In this document: positions 25,237 to 33,499 of the stretch, one piece after another
Layout: the number at the start of each line of letters is the position of its first letter
Numbering within the stretch: the first letter of the stretch is position 1
Source: CAZLRH01 sp964562015
GTDB lineage: Bacteria > Verrucomicrobiota > Verrucomicrobiia > Opitutales > JABDGR01
Direction of reading: 5' to 3'
NCBI GenBank assembly: GCA_964562015.1
Contig: CAZLRH010000020.1
Coordinates: 1 to 64,000, forward strand
Length of the DNA stretch: 64,000 bases
The notes under the pieces: model-generated
Databases searched by the model: none
Seen by the model: the letters and a program-made list of their open reading frames with translations, nothing else
What the model was told of the DNA's origin: nothing
Program-made: the position numbers and the translations under genes

Positions 25237-26325
25237 ATGAGCTACGAAATGAACGATTTGTTGAACCTGATGGTGGACGAGGGCGCCTCGGATCTCCACC
25301 TCCAGGTCGGCCAGGCCCCGACGTTGCGCGTCAGCGGCGGGATGGTGCCGGTGGACGGGCCCAAGCTCACGCCCGAGGACACCGAGCAGTTGATGCGCTC
25401 CATTGCCGCCGACCACCAGCAGCAGAAGGTCAAGCAGTCGGGCGGGGCGGACTTCGCCTTCGCCTTTTCCGACCGCGCCCGTTTCCGCGTCTCCGTACTC
25501 AAGGCCAAGGGCAGCATTGGCATGGTACTGCGTATCATTCCGCACAAGATGTTCGGCATGAGGGAAATCGGCCTGCCGGACATCATCAAGAATTTGCTCA
25601 CCCGCCCGCGCGGCCTCATCCTCGTCACCGGCCCGACCGGTTCCGGCAAGTCCACCACGCTGGCCTCAATGATCAACTGGATCAACGAGACCACCGAGGG
25701 GCACATCATCACCATCGAGGATCCGATCGAGTATTACCACCCGCATAAAAAGTGCATCGTCACCCAGCGCGAAGTCGGCATCGACGTGCCGAGCTTTTCC
25801 CAGGCCATTCGCGGCGCGTTGCGCCAGGACCCCGACATCATCCTCGTCGGGGAAATGCGCGATTTGGAAACCATTGAGGCCGCGGTCAGTGCGGCGGAAA
25901 CCGGGCACCTGGTGTTCGGCACCCTGCACACCACCGGCGCGGCCCGCACGGTGGACCGCATCGTCGACGCTTTTCCGGCCAGCACGAAGGACCAGATTCG
26001 CATGCAGTTGGCCTCGTCCATTGTGGCCGTGATTTCCCAGGTCTTGTGCCGCAAGATCGGCGGCGGTCGCATCGCGGGCTATGAAATCATGGTGACCACG
26101 GACTCCATTTCCGCCCTCATCCGCGACAACAAGACTTACCGCATCACCTCGGACATCCAGACGGGCGCCGCCCTCGGCATGATCACCCTCGATGCCCACC
26201 TGATGAGCCTTTATGCGCGCGGTTTAATTACCGCCGAGTCCGCCATCGACAAGGCGCAGAGCCCCGACGAGATGCGCCGCAAGACCAAGGAAATGTCACC
26301 CCCGCCACCTGCCGCCAAAGCTTGA
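25237..26325 (+). CDS. pilT: Twitching motility/retraction ATPase PilT
   Basis: 362 aa. The N-terminal PAS-like domain begins MNDLLNLMVDEGASDLHLQVGQ. Walker A is GPTGSGKSTT (about 130-139), the Asp box is TIEDPIEYYH, Walker B is IILVGEMRDLETI, the His box is GTLHTTGA, and the AIRGALRQDPD and Gly-rich segments match PilT. It lacks the zinc ribbon of PilB, as expected. Its presence argues that at least part of this cluster serves retractile type IV pili rather than only type II secretion. The C-terminal tail is Pro/Lys-rich. Confidence 0.93.
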   Translation: MSYEMNDLLNLMVDEGASDLHLQVGQAPTLRVSGGMVPVDGPKLTPEDTEQLMRSIAADHQQQKVKQSGGADFAFAFSDRARFRVSVLKAKGSIGMVLRIIPHKMFGMREIGLPDIIKNLLTRPRGLILVTGPTGSGKSTTLASMINWINETTEGHIITIEDPIEYYHPHKKCIVTQREVGIDVPSFSQAIRGALRQDPDIILVGEMRDLETIEAAVSAAETGHLVFGTLHTTGAARTVDRIVDAFPASTKDQIRMQLASSIVAVISQVLCRKIGGGRIAGYEIMVTTDSISALIRDNKTYRITSDIQTGAALGMITLDAHLMSLYARGLITAESAIDKAQSPDEMRRKTKEMSPPPPAAKA

Positions 26326-26384
26326 ATTCGCTCCGGTGAGTCTGTATCTTCTCCCTTTCCGCCCCGCCCCCGCCCCTTTTCCCC

Positions 26385-28082
26385 ATGTTCGAGGACCATA
26401 ACAACACCGTATTTGAGATGCTCACCAAGAGTGGGCAGTTTACCCAGGCCCAGTTGGAATTGCTCACGGAGACCAACCAGCAGACCGGCAAGAGCATTGC
26501 CGACTGCCTGATGGACCAGGGCATCATCGAGCGCGCGGAATTCCTCAAGATGGTGGCGGAATATTTGCAGTATGAATTGGTGACCGCGCCGCCCGCCGTG
26601 CTCGACGCCGAAGTCACCCGCCTCCTCAAGCCCTCCGTCGCGCGCATGTATGCCGTCGTGCCCTTCCGGGCCGAGGAGAATTCCCTGCACCTGCTGGCCA
26701 AGGACCCGTTCAACAACAGCGTCATCGACGACCTCACCTTTTCGCTCAACCGTGACATCCATGTCGCGGTCACTGATCCCGATTTCATTGACACGCTGAT
26801 CACCAACACTTACGGGGCGGACGATTCCTCCTCGATGGACGATTTGCTCTCGGAGATTCGCGGCTCGCACATCAACGAGGGCTCCGAAGCTTCGCTTAAG
26901 GACTCGGAAATCATGAGCATGGCGAACGAAACGCCCATCATTCGTTTCGTCAACCTCGTCCTCCAGCAAGCCATTCGCGACAAGGCCTCCGACGTGCACT
27001 TCGAGCCGTTCGAGGAAATGTTCCGCATCCGCTACCGCATTGACGGCGCCCTGTATGAAATGGCGCCGCCCCCGAAGAACCTCGCGCTCCCCGTCATCGC
27101 CCGCGCCAAGGTGCTCGCCAATTTGAATATCGCCGAACGCCGCGTGCCCCAGGACGGTCGCATCAAGATGACCATCGCGGGCCGTCCGGTGGACTTGCGC
27201 GTTTCCACGCTGCCCACCCAGTTCGGCGAAAGCGTGGTGTTGCGCATCCTGGACAAGTCCGTCGTGAATCTCGACTTGGAAAATCTCTCGATGCCCAACG
27301 AGGTCAAGTCCGGCATCCGGGCCATGGTGAATCTCCCCAACGGCATCATCATCTTCACCGGCCCCACGGGTTGCGGCAAGACGACCACCCTTTACAGCGC
27401 GTTGCGCGAGGTCAACACCATCGACCTGAAAATCCTCACGGCCGAGGACCCGGTGGAATACGAAATTGACGGCATCATGCAGGTGTCCGTGAACCACAAT
27501 GTCGGCCTCGACTTCGCGAAGTGCCTGCGTTCCTTTTTGCGGCAGGACCCCGACAAGATCATGGTGGGCGAGGTGCGCGACTTGGAAACGGCCCAGATCG
27601 CCGTGCAGGCCTCCCTCACCGGCCACGTCGTGCTGGCGACCTTGCACACCAATGACGCCCCCGGCGCCGTCACCCGCCTCATCGACATGGGCCTAGAGGC
27701 CTTCCTCATCGCCGCCTCGCTGGAAGGCGTGCTCGGCCAGCGGTTGGTGCGTCGCGTCTGCAAGAGCTGCAAGTCCTCCTACGAGCCCAACCACGAGATG
27801 ATTGAGGCTCTCGGCGTGGACGTGTTGGAAATCGCCGACAAGCGCTTTTTCTTCGGCAAGGGCTGCCCCGAATGCTCGCAAACCGGTTACCGCGGCCGCC
27901 AGGGCTTGTTCGAGCTGCTGACCATGACCGACCAGTTGCGCGACCTCATCGGCAAAAAATCGCCCACGCTCGTCATCAAGCAAAAGGCCATCGAGCAGGG
28001 CATGCGCACCCTCCGGAGCGACGGCTTGCGCGCCATCTTCGACGGCCTGACCACCATCGAGGAAGTGCTCAAGTACACCTAG
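26385..28082 (+). CDS. Type IV pilus/type II secretion assembly ATPase, PilB/GspE family (second copy)
   Basis: 565 aa. Same architecture as the preceding PilB: N-terminal MshEN domain, ASDVHFEPFEEMFRIRYRIDG, Walker A GPTGCGKTTT (about 325-334), TAEDPVEYE, IMVGEVRDLETAQ, ATLHTNDAP, and cysteine pairs CKSC and CPEC. It is clearly diverged from the first copy, so this is not a recent duplication. It directly precedes the PilC/GspF gene. The leader before the ATG is strikingly C/T-rich for about 40 nt. Which ATPase serves pili and which serves secretion cannot be decided here. Confidence 0.92.
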   Translation: MFEDHNNTVFEMLTKSGQFTQAQLELLTETNQQTGKSIADCLMDQGIIERAEFLKMVAEYLQYELVTAPPAVLDAEVTRLLKPSVARMYAVVPFRAEENSLHLLAKDPFNNSVIDDLTFSLNRDIHVAVTDPDFIDTLITNTYGADDSSSMDDLLSEIRGSHINEGSEASLKDSEIMSMANETPIIRFVNLVLQQAIRDKASDVHFEPFEEMFRIRYRIDGALYEMAPPPKNLALPVIARAKVLANLNIAERRVPQDGRIKMTIAGRPVDLRVSTLPTQFGESVVLRILDKSVVNLDLENLSMPNEVKSGIRAMVNLPNGIIIFTGPTGCGKTTTLYSALREVNTIDLKILTAEDPVEYEIDGIMQVSVNHNVGLDFAKCLRSFLRQDPDKIMVGEVRDLETAQIAVQASLTGHVVLATLHTNDAPGAVTRLIDMGLEAFLIAASLEGVLGQRLVRRVCKSCKSSYEPNHEMIEALGVDVLEIADKRFFFGKGCPECSQTGYRGRQGLFELLTMTDQLRDLIGKKSPTLVIKQKAIEQGMRTLRSDGLRAIFDGLTTIEEVLKYT

Positions 28083-28201
28083 CCCCGCGGCGCCCGCCGA
28101 TCCCCGATTTTTAGACAGGAAATTTGCCCCGCGAAGTGATAGAGGAAACCCATCCCACTCCCTGCCGGCCCGTGGCTCACCCCTGATTACCCTTACCTTC
28201 C

Positions 28202-29437
28202 ATGCCTAATTATCGTTACACCGCCATTGATTCCTCCGGCCGCCAGAAATCCGGCAAGATTGACGCCAACTCCGAATCCGAGGCGACCCACAAGCTGTCC
28301 ACCCAGGGCCTGATGGTGACTGGCCTGACGGCGCCCGGCGCCGGCAAAGGCAAAAAAGGCGGCAAAGGCCTCGGCATCGGCAAAGTCATCGGCACGGAAG
28401 CCCTCGCGGTGTTCACCCGCCAGATGGCGACCCTCCTGCAAGCCGGCCTGCCGTTGCTGCGCAGTCTCGAAGTCATGGCCCGCCAGGAAAAGAATGCCCG
28501 GTTCAAGGAAGTCGTGCTGGGTCTCGTGGAAAATGTCCGCTCGGGTAACAATTTTTCCGACGGTCTCCAGCGCTACCCCAAGATTTTTGACCGTCTGTTC
28601 ATCAACATGGTGAAGGCCGGCGAGGCTGGCGGCGTGCTCGAGGTCGTCTTGTCCCGTCTCGCGCGGTTCATGGAAAAGTCCGTCAAGACGAACAAGAAAA
28701 TCAAGTCCGCGATGGTGTATCCCGCCGTGGTCGTCACCGTGGCCGTCGTCATCGTCGCCTTGTTGATGATTCTGGTGGTGCCGAGCTTTCAGAAAATCTT
28801 CAACGACATGCTCAAGGGCGCGAAGCTGCCCGGCCTGACCCAGGTCGTCATCAACATCAGCCAGTTCATGCAGCACAACATCATCGCCACGGTGGCGATT
28901 GTTTTCTTCGGTTTCTTCGGCATCCGGTTCATCGTGCGCACCAAGATCGGCAAGCAAATTCTCGACCGCGTCATCCTCAAGACGCCGAAAGTCGGCGACT
29001 TTTCACGCAAGGCCAACATCGCCCGCTTCACCCGCACCTTCGGCACCCTGATGTCCTCCGGTGTGCCGATTCTGCAGGCGCTCACCATCACGCGTGACAT
29101 CATTGAAAACAGCGTCATCGCCAAGGCCCTCGAGCGGGTGCACGACCGCGTGCGCGACGGCGAACCGCTGGCCGCCCCGCTCGAGCAGCAAAAAGTATTT
29201 CCCACGATGGTGACCTCCATGATCGACGTCGGCGAGGAAACGGGCGAACTCCCGGAAATGTTGAACCGCATCGCCGACAACTACGACGAAGACTTGGACA
29301 ACGCCGTCGCCGGCCTCACCTCTATCATCGAACCGGTGATGATTGTGTTCCTGGCCGTGGTCGTCGGCACCATCGTCATCGCGCTGTTCCTGCCCATCAT
29401 CGAAATCATCAAAAAGCTCTCGAACGCCAAGGGTTAG
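28202..29437 (+). CDS. pilC: Inner-membrane platform protein PilC/GspF
   Basis: 411 aa with two GspF domains, each followed by hydrophobic helices. The N-terminus PNYRYTAIDSSGRQKSGKI is typical. The first domain contains VFTRQMATLLQAGLPLLRSLEV, and the second contains RFTRTFGTLMSSGVPILQAL and PTMVTSMIDVGEETGELPEML. The final helix is VMIVFLAVVVGTIVIALFLPI. It interacts with the PilB and PilT ATPases encoded upstream. A short Gly/Lys-rich loop (about 48-62) is an oddity. Confidence 0.94.
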   Translation: MPNYRYTAIDSSGRQKSGKIDANSESEATHKLSTQGLMVTGLTAPGAGKGKKGGKGLGIGKVIGTEALAVFTRQMATLLQAGLPLLRSLEVMARQEKNARFKEVVLGLVENVRSGNNFSDGLQRYPKIFDRLFINMVKAGEAGGVLEVVLSRLARFMEKSVKTNKKIKSAMVYPAVVVTVAVVIVALLMILVVPSFQKIFNDMLKGAKLPGLTQVVINISQFMQHNIIATVAIVFFGFFGIRFIVRTKIGKQILDRVILKTPKVGDFSRKANIARFTRTFGTLMSSGVPILQALTITRDIIENSVIAKALERVHDRVRDGEPLAAPLEQQKVFPTMVTSMIDVGEETGELPEMLNRIADNYDEDLDNAVAGLTSIIEPVMIVFLAVVVGTIVIALFLPIIEIIKKLSNAKG

Positions 29438-29515
29438 GCGGGGGGCGGGATGGGAAAGTCTTTTCGTCCGAGAGGAATGCTGTCTTGCGGGTTGACGTGG
29501 AGAACTCTGAATAAG

Positions 29516-29709
29516 TTTTACAGAAGGTAACGAAGCAAACAAAGGTGAAAACTTGGTAATGTCCAAATTTGAAACGGCGCGCTGAGGGCAGCGCGCCCTA
29601 CCTAAAGCATTTGCCAGGGGTAGGGCGGGCTGCCCTCAGCCCGCCGTCTTGTTTCTGGTGAAATTAGGACACTACTAGAAACTTTGTTGGCTTTGTTACC
29701 TTCTGTAAG
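29516..29709. repeat. 194-nt palindrome: period-9 outer arms (family D) enclosing a double-hairpin core
   Basis: The outer left arm is TTACAG then AAGGTAACG, AAGCAAACA, AAGGTGAAA; the right arm read on the minus strand is TTACAG, AAGGTAACA, AAGCCAACA, AAG. Pairing continues inward with mismatches (GTCCAAATTT against GTCCTAATTT) to the core at 29575-29646. It lies between pilC and the frameshifted PEP-CTERM locus and fills most of a 324-nt gap that holds no gene. Confidence 0.85.
29575..29646. repeat. Double-hairpin element (GAGGGCAGC type), copy 1
   Basis: The left hairpin is GGCGCGCTG / CAGCGCGCC with loop AGGG; the right hairpin is GCGGGCTG / CAGCCCGC with loop CCCT. The two hairpins are also inverted copies of each other and end in CCCTACC / GGTAGGG. 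The differing base pair (C-G against G-C) is compensatory. Confidence 0.85.
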
Positions 29710-29761
29710 AGAATCCGAGTACGCTGCGCGAGATTTCTCTCCAAGCCATTTCTGCGCTTCG

Positions 29762-31386
29762 CTATTTCCGCCGCCGCAGCGCCCACAGCAGCGCCCCGCT
29801 GCCGGCCAGCAAGGCCCACGTTGAGGGCTCGGGCACGGTGGCGAACTGATAAACATTCCCGCCGTCCTGGGCCAGATAAAGGGTTCCATCCGCGGCGATC
29901 GTCATGCCCTCCAAGCCCAATTCGCGGAAGGTGGACGGCACGCGGTAGGTCGCATCCAGATTCCAACTGGAGCCACTCCAGTGGAATTGCAGCAAATCGC
30001 CGCTGAGGTTCATGACATACAACTCGCTGTTGCTGTTGTCCCAGTAGAGGTCTTTGGGATTCTCGTTGTAAAGCCCGCCCAGATTCAGGGTGTATGTCGG
30101 ATCGCGGGTCAGGGAACTGAGGCCCTCGTCCAGCGTGTACAAATAGATGGAACGGTTCATTTCACTGGCGACGAAGAACTGCGCATTGCCCGACAGGGTG
30201 TCCTTGTACGTCAGCCCCTCGAGGTTGAAATTGCGCTCGCCGTCCAGGTGAAACATGTCGCTGTCGGTGAACTGAAAAGTTTGCTGCACAGTGAAGGTAA
30301 TCGGGTCCATGCGGTACAGCGAGGCGCCGTAATTACCGATGGGAGTGGGGTCGCCCGGCGCACGGGTGCCGCGCTCGTTCAACGTGTAAATGGAGTTGGC
30401 GCTGCCTGTGCCATCGTTACCGCGCACGGTGGCGCCCTCAAAATCCTGCTCGAGGTTCCCGCGATTGTAGCCGGTGCCCGTGCCGTTGCCTTGGACGGTG
30501 ATGTTCGGCGCATTGAGGTTGAGGCTGTCCTCGCCCGGGGCGGCCCCGCGCACAAACACCCCGGCGGTGGTCATTTCGATCATCGCGCCATTGTCGGAAG
30601 TAGTGATGAGATGGCCGCTGGCATTGAAGGCGAGCGTGGACCACTCGCTGGTCATGGTGGCGCCGTTGCTGTCAATCATCCCCAAATTCGCGGCGTAGGA
30701 ATTTGTCGCGAGGGTAATGGGCGTGGTCGTCCAACGACTGATAAACGCCGCGTTGCCGCCGGTATTCTCAGTCAATCCCCAATCCGGGGTCCCACCGCGC
30801 GGCGACTCAATATACGTTCCGTGACTCGTGAGTTGAAACCCCTCGGCGTCCACACTGTTATTAAAATTGAGCGCGATGTTGGCGCCATTCACATTGGCTT
30901 GGTTGTAGGCCTGCTGGGCCGAAGGCGTACCCGAGCCGTAGAACACCGAATCCAGCCGCGCGGCGTTGACGGCATTGTTGTTGATGGCGCCACCGCTGGT
31001 GTCGAAGACTGCAATGCCCATGTCGCGTCCGTTGGAATTGTCATTGGCCAGGACGCCGCTGAAAAGCGCGCTACCCGTCTCGATGGTGGGTTGCCGTTGC
31101 GGGGCCGGGACAAGGTGCCGCCCACCACCGCATAGGCCCCGGGGGCGAGCGTGCCGGTCAAGCCGAACGACCGCGCGGCGTTCCAGCCCGTGCTATCCGT
31201 GCTGCTGTTCCACGCCACGCTATAGTTGCCGAGATTGAGCGGGCTCCCCGAAGTGTTTTGAATCTCCACCCATTCGGTGTCAGTGTCGCTCCCGTCCGGA
31301 TTAAAATAGACCTCGGTGATGCGGAGTTGGGCGGAGAGGGAAGCGGGTAAGAGCAGGGCGAGGGAGACGAGGAGGAGATTTTTCAT
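29762..31386 (-). pseudogene. PEP-CTERM protein with lamin-tail and propeller-like domains, broken by a frameshift
   Basis: Two overlapping frames together give one secreted protein. The first (from ATG 31386) has a signal peptide (MKNLLLVSLALLLPASLSAQ) and a lamin-tail domain (TEVYFNPDGSDTDTEWVEIQN ... GTLAPGAYAVVGG). Near 31085-31110 the reading shifts by one base. The second frame then continues QPTIETGSALFSGVLAND and a long region with SdiA-regulated/propeller-like repeats (LYWDNSNSELYVMNLSGDLL). It ends in VPEPSTWALLAGSGALLWALRRRK, a textbook PEP-CTERM sorting signal with its hydrophobic helix and basic tail. The shift may be a genuine mutation or a sequence error in the CCCCGC / GGGCCGGG context. 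Confidence 0.82.
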
Positions 31387-31423
31387 GAGCGCTGAAAGGG
31401 GAGGGAACGAAGAGAATTAGGGT

Positions 31424-32302
31424 TTAGACAGCGGCATGCTTCCGCGACCGCCGCCATGCAGACCACGCTAGCGCACCCGCGCCGAAGAGCATCGCATACG
31501 TCGAAGGCTCCGGCACCACCGTGATCTGGCTGGCAATGGTGCTCAAGGGCGACGAGGCCGTAAGGGTCACGAGCGCACTGGTGCGCGCCGTGGTCCAGGA
31601 GTTGGAACCCGTATCAAACGTACCGGTCAGGCTGGTCAGTTGCGAACCACCCGGATCCGAGAACAGGAAGGCATTGCCCACATCGCCAAAAACTCCAGTG
31701 GAGGAATAGCGATCATTGGTCGGCATCTTGAATCCGCCCGAACCCGGGTGCGCGGTGCCAGCTGCGCCGCCCCAAAAAAGGGCGTCTTCGGGAATCGTCG
31801 AAGAGGTTACGGATGCAATGGTAGTATTAAATACGGCAATGCCGTCCGCGTGGCTGCCGCCATTGCCCAAGGTGTCCGTGCTGGAACTGCCGAGACCTCC
31901 GTCGCCGCCGGTCGTATTGGTGTTGATGTTGCGAATCCAGGTGGCGCTGGAAATGTCCGTGGAACCGCTCCCGTTGATAAGCTTGCCGGTGCCGCCAACA
32001 TAAAAAGTCTGGCCCGCGGTGACCGAGCCGCTCGTGAGGTTGAACCCGTAAGTCGTCGTGCCGCCGGTCACCCAGCCGTTGGTCGTCGTCGAACCCGAGC
32101 CTTCATTGGTCCAAATCACACTGAAGCTGGTGACGGAAAAATCGATCGACTGGGTGGCCACCAGTTGCACGTACTCAAAAGGGGTGTCCGTGCCGGCGGG
32201 ATTGGTCAGGAAACTGGAAATGACAATCGGTGTGCTCGCGCATAACGGTTGCGCGGCGGCCAGGCCAGTGAGCATAAGGAGCGCGAAGGATTTATGGTTC
32301 AT
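31424..32302 (-). CDS. PEP-CTERM secreted protein with lamin-tail-like domain
   Basis: 292 aa from ATG 32302. Signal peptide ends near QPLCAS. The segment IVISSFLTNPAGTDTPFEYVQLVAT resembles the lamin-tail-type beta fold also present in the preceding locus, and the body is rich in Ser, Thr and Gly. The C-terminus VPEPSTYAMLFGAGALAWSAW plus RRSRK is a PEP-CTERM signal recognised by an exosortase, which is not encoded in this window. A C/T-rich tract (CGCTTCCCTTC) precedes the start. It is probably a surface or exopolysaccharide-associated protein. Confidence 0.88.
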   Translation of the reverse strand: MNHKSFALLMLTGLAAAQPLCASTPIVISSFLTNPAGTDTPFEYVQLVATQSIDFSVTSFSVIWTNEGSGSTTTNGWVTGGTTTYGFNLTSGSVTAGQTFYVGGTGKLINGSGSTDISSATWIRNINTNTTGGDGGLGSSSTDTLGNGGSHADGIAVFNTTIASVTSSTIPEDALFWGGAAGTAHPGSGGFKMPTNDRYSSTGVFGDVGNAFLFSDPGGSQLTSLTGTFDTGSNSWTTARTSALVTLTASSPLSTIASQITVVPEPSTYAMLFGAGALAWSAWRRSRKHAAV

Positions 32303-32523
32303 GAAGGGAAGCGAAGCGCAAAGGTTGAACAAAGCTGAAACAGGCTGAGTTATGCCGGCCTCGTTTTCCATCGTAGCGGAGCGATGTCACAGTTTCAGGA
32401 CAGTCCCGTCACCTTCGCGACAAAACGCCGAGACTATCGCGAAACAAAAATGCCGAGGGCGTGACTGTGCGGCACGCTTTAGTAGCAATTGTAACCGACG
32501 AATCCCAGCGTACTCCCGGCTCG

Positions 32524-33231
32524 CTAATTATTTTTCGCCGCCGGCTTCTGCAATTGCGCCGCCGGCAGTGCCCCCGGCGTAAGGCGCACTTCGCGGATCG
32601 CGCCCTTGAACCAGTACACCTTGTTCAGCCGCACGCCAATCGAGGTTTGGCCGGCGGTCATGGGTCCGAAGGCCACGCTGCCTTCGAGTTGCTGCACGCC
32701 GTTGACGAAGCTCGTCATTTTCTGGCCGTCATAGCGCAACGCCACCCAATGCCATTGGCCGGCGGGATGCAGTTGCGCCGGGTCGTTGAGGGTCAGGTTG
32801 CCCGGGCCATCGAGGAGAAAAGTGTCGAGGCTCCATTGCGCGTCCTTCGTCAATCGGATTTCGAGCAACGCCCGTCGTTCCGCTGTGTCCTCGATATGAA
32901 AAAACCGCTGCGCCTCCGCGCCGTCGGCCGCCGGATTGAACAAAACCTCAATGGTGAACTGCGTCCACCCGGCGAGGGGATTGACCGGAAGAATCAACCC
33001 ATCACTCGAGCCATTGAAGACCAGCGCTTTTCCACTACCGACATTTTCCTCCTGCGGCGCACCCAACACCTCCGGCTTCTGCCCACCGACGGAGGCGAGG
33101 TTGTCGATTTTCCAATAGATTGCTCCAGTTTCTTGCGTCGTCGCTGAATTGTTCGTGCAACCGTTCATCGCGAGAGCCGCAAGCAGCACAAAGGCAAGCG
33201 TCAGGCGCTGTTCAGGGTGTATCTTGGCCAC
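32524..33231 (-). CDS. LamG-like lipoprotein
   Basis: 235 aa if started at GTG 33231, which gives a short basic N-terminus and a hydrophobic stretch TLAFVLLAALAMNGC with a candidate lipidated Cys (the -3 residue Met is unusual). A longer version from TTG 33312 has a non-typical leader and runs into a palindromic repeat. The mature part has concanavalin/LamG-like features (GKALVFNGSSDGLILP, FTIEVLFNPAADGAEAQRFFH, WHWVALRYDGQKMTSFVNG), a fold that often binds carbohydrates. Nothing links it to a specific pathway. Confidence 0.72.
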   Translation of the reverse strand: MAKIHPEQRLTLAFVLLAALAMNGCTNNSATTQETGAIYWKIDNLASVGGQKPEVLGAPQEENVGSGKALVFNGSSDGLILPVNPLAGWTQFTIEVLFNPAADGAEAQRFFHIEDTAERRALLEIRLTKDAQWSLDTFLLDGPGNLTLNDPAQLHPAGQWHWVALRYDGQKMTSFVNGVQQLEGSVAFGPMTAGQTSIGVRLNKVYWFKGAIREVRLTPGALPAAQLQKPAAKNN

Positions 33232-33319
33232 GACAGGTAGAGTGTGCTGCAAATGGTTAGGCACAAGTCTAACTTGGAAAATGGCCAGCACGAGGGTGCG
33301 TTTGAAAGCCAAACTCCGA

Positions 33320-33391
33320 CGGCCCGCTGAGGGCAGCGCGCCCTACCAATGAACTGTGATTTGGGTAGGGCCCGGTGCCCTCACCGCGCCG
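33320..33391. repeat. Double-hairpin element (GAGGGCAGC type), copy 2
   Basis: The left hairpin is GGCCCGCTG / CAGCGCGCC with loop AGGG; the right hairpin has CGGTG / CACCG with loop CCCT. The arms end in CCCTACC and GGTAGGG. The CTG/CAG to GTG/CAC difference between the two hairpins is compensatory. Flanking TTTGAAA and TTTCAAA extend the palindrome. It is the same family as the core at 29575-29646. Confidence 0.82.
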
Positions 33392-33431
33392 ATCTTATTT
33401 GAGTTTCAAAACATAGCCCTAGATTTAGCCA

Positions 33432-33467
33432 ACAAAAACGCCCGCCGGTTTTGCCGGCGGGCGTTGT
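33432..33467 (-). terminator. Rho-independent terminator of the rpsO-pnp operon
   Basis: A perfect 12-bp stem (AACGCCCGCCGG / CCGGCGGGCGTT, 33437-33448 with 33454-33465) with a 5-nt loop. On the minus strand it is followed by a short T-tract (TTTTTGTT, overlapping the stem base). It lies about 35 nt after the pnp stop and is the best terminator in the window. Confidence 0.85.
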
Positions 33468-33499
33468 CTTGGCCGCGAAGTGCTTAGCTCCGTGTAACT

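Noticed and set aside
23986..27647. Long minus-strand frames opposite both PilB ATPase genes
   Set aside because: Shadows of conserved GC-rich genes; the sequences are His/Asp/Val-rich without recognisable folds.
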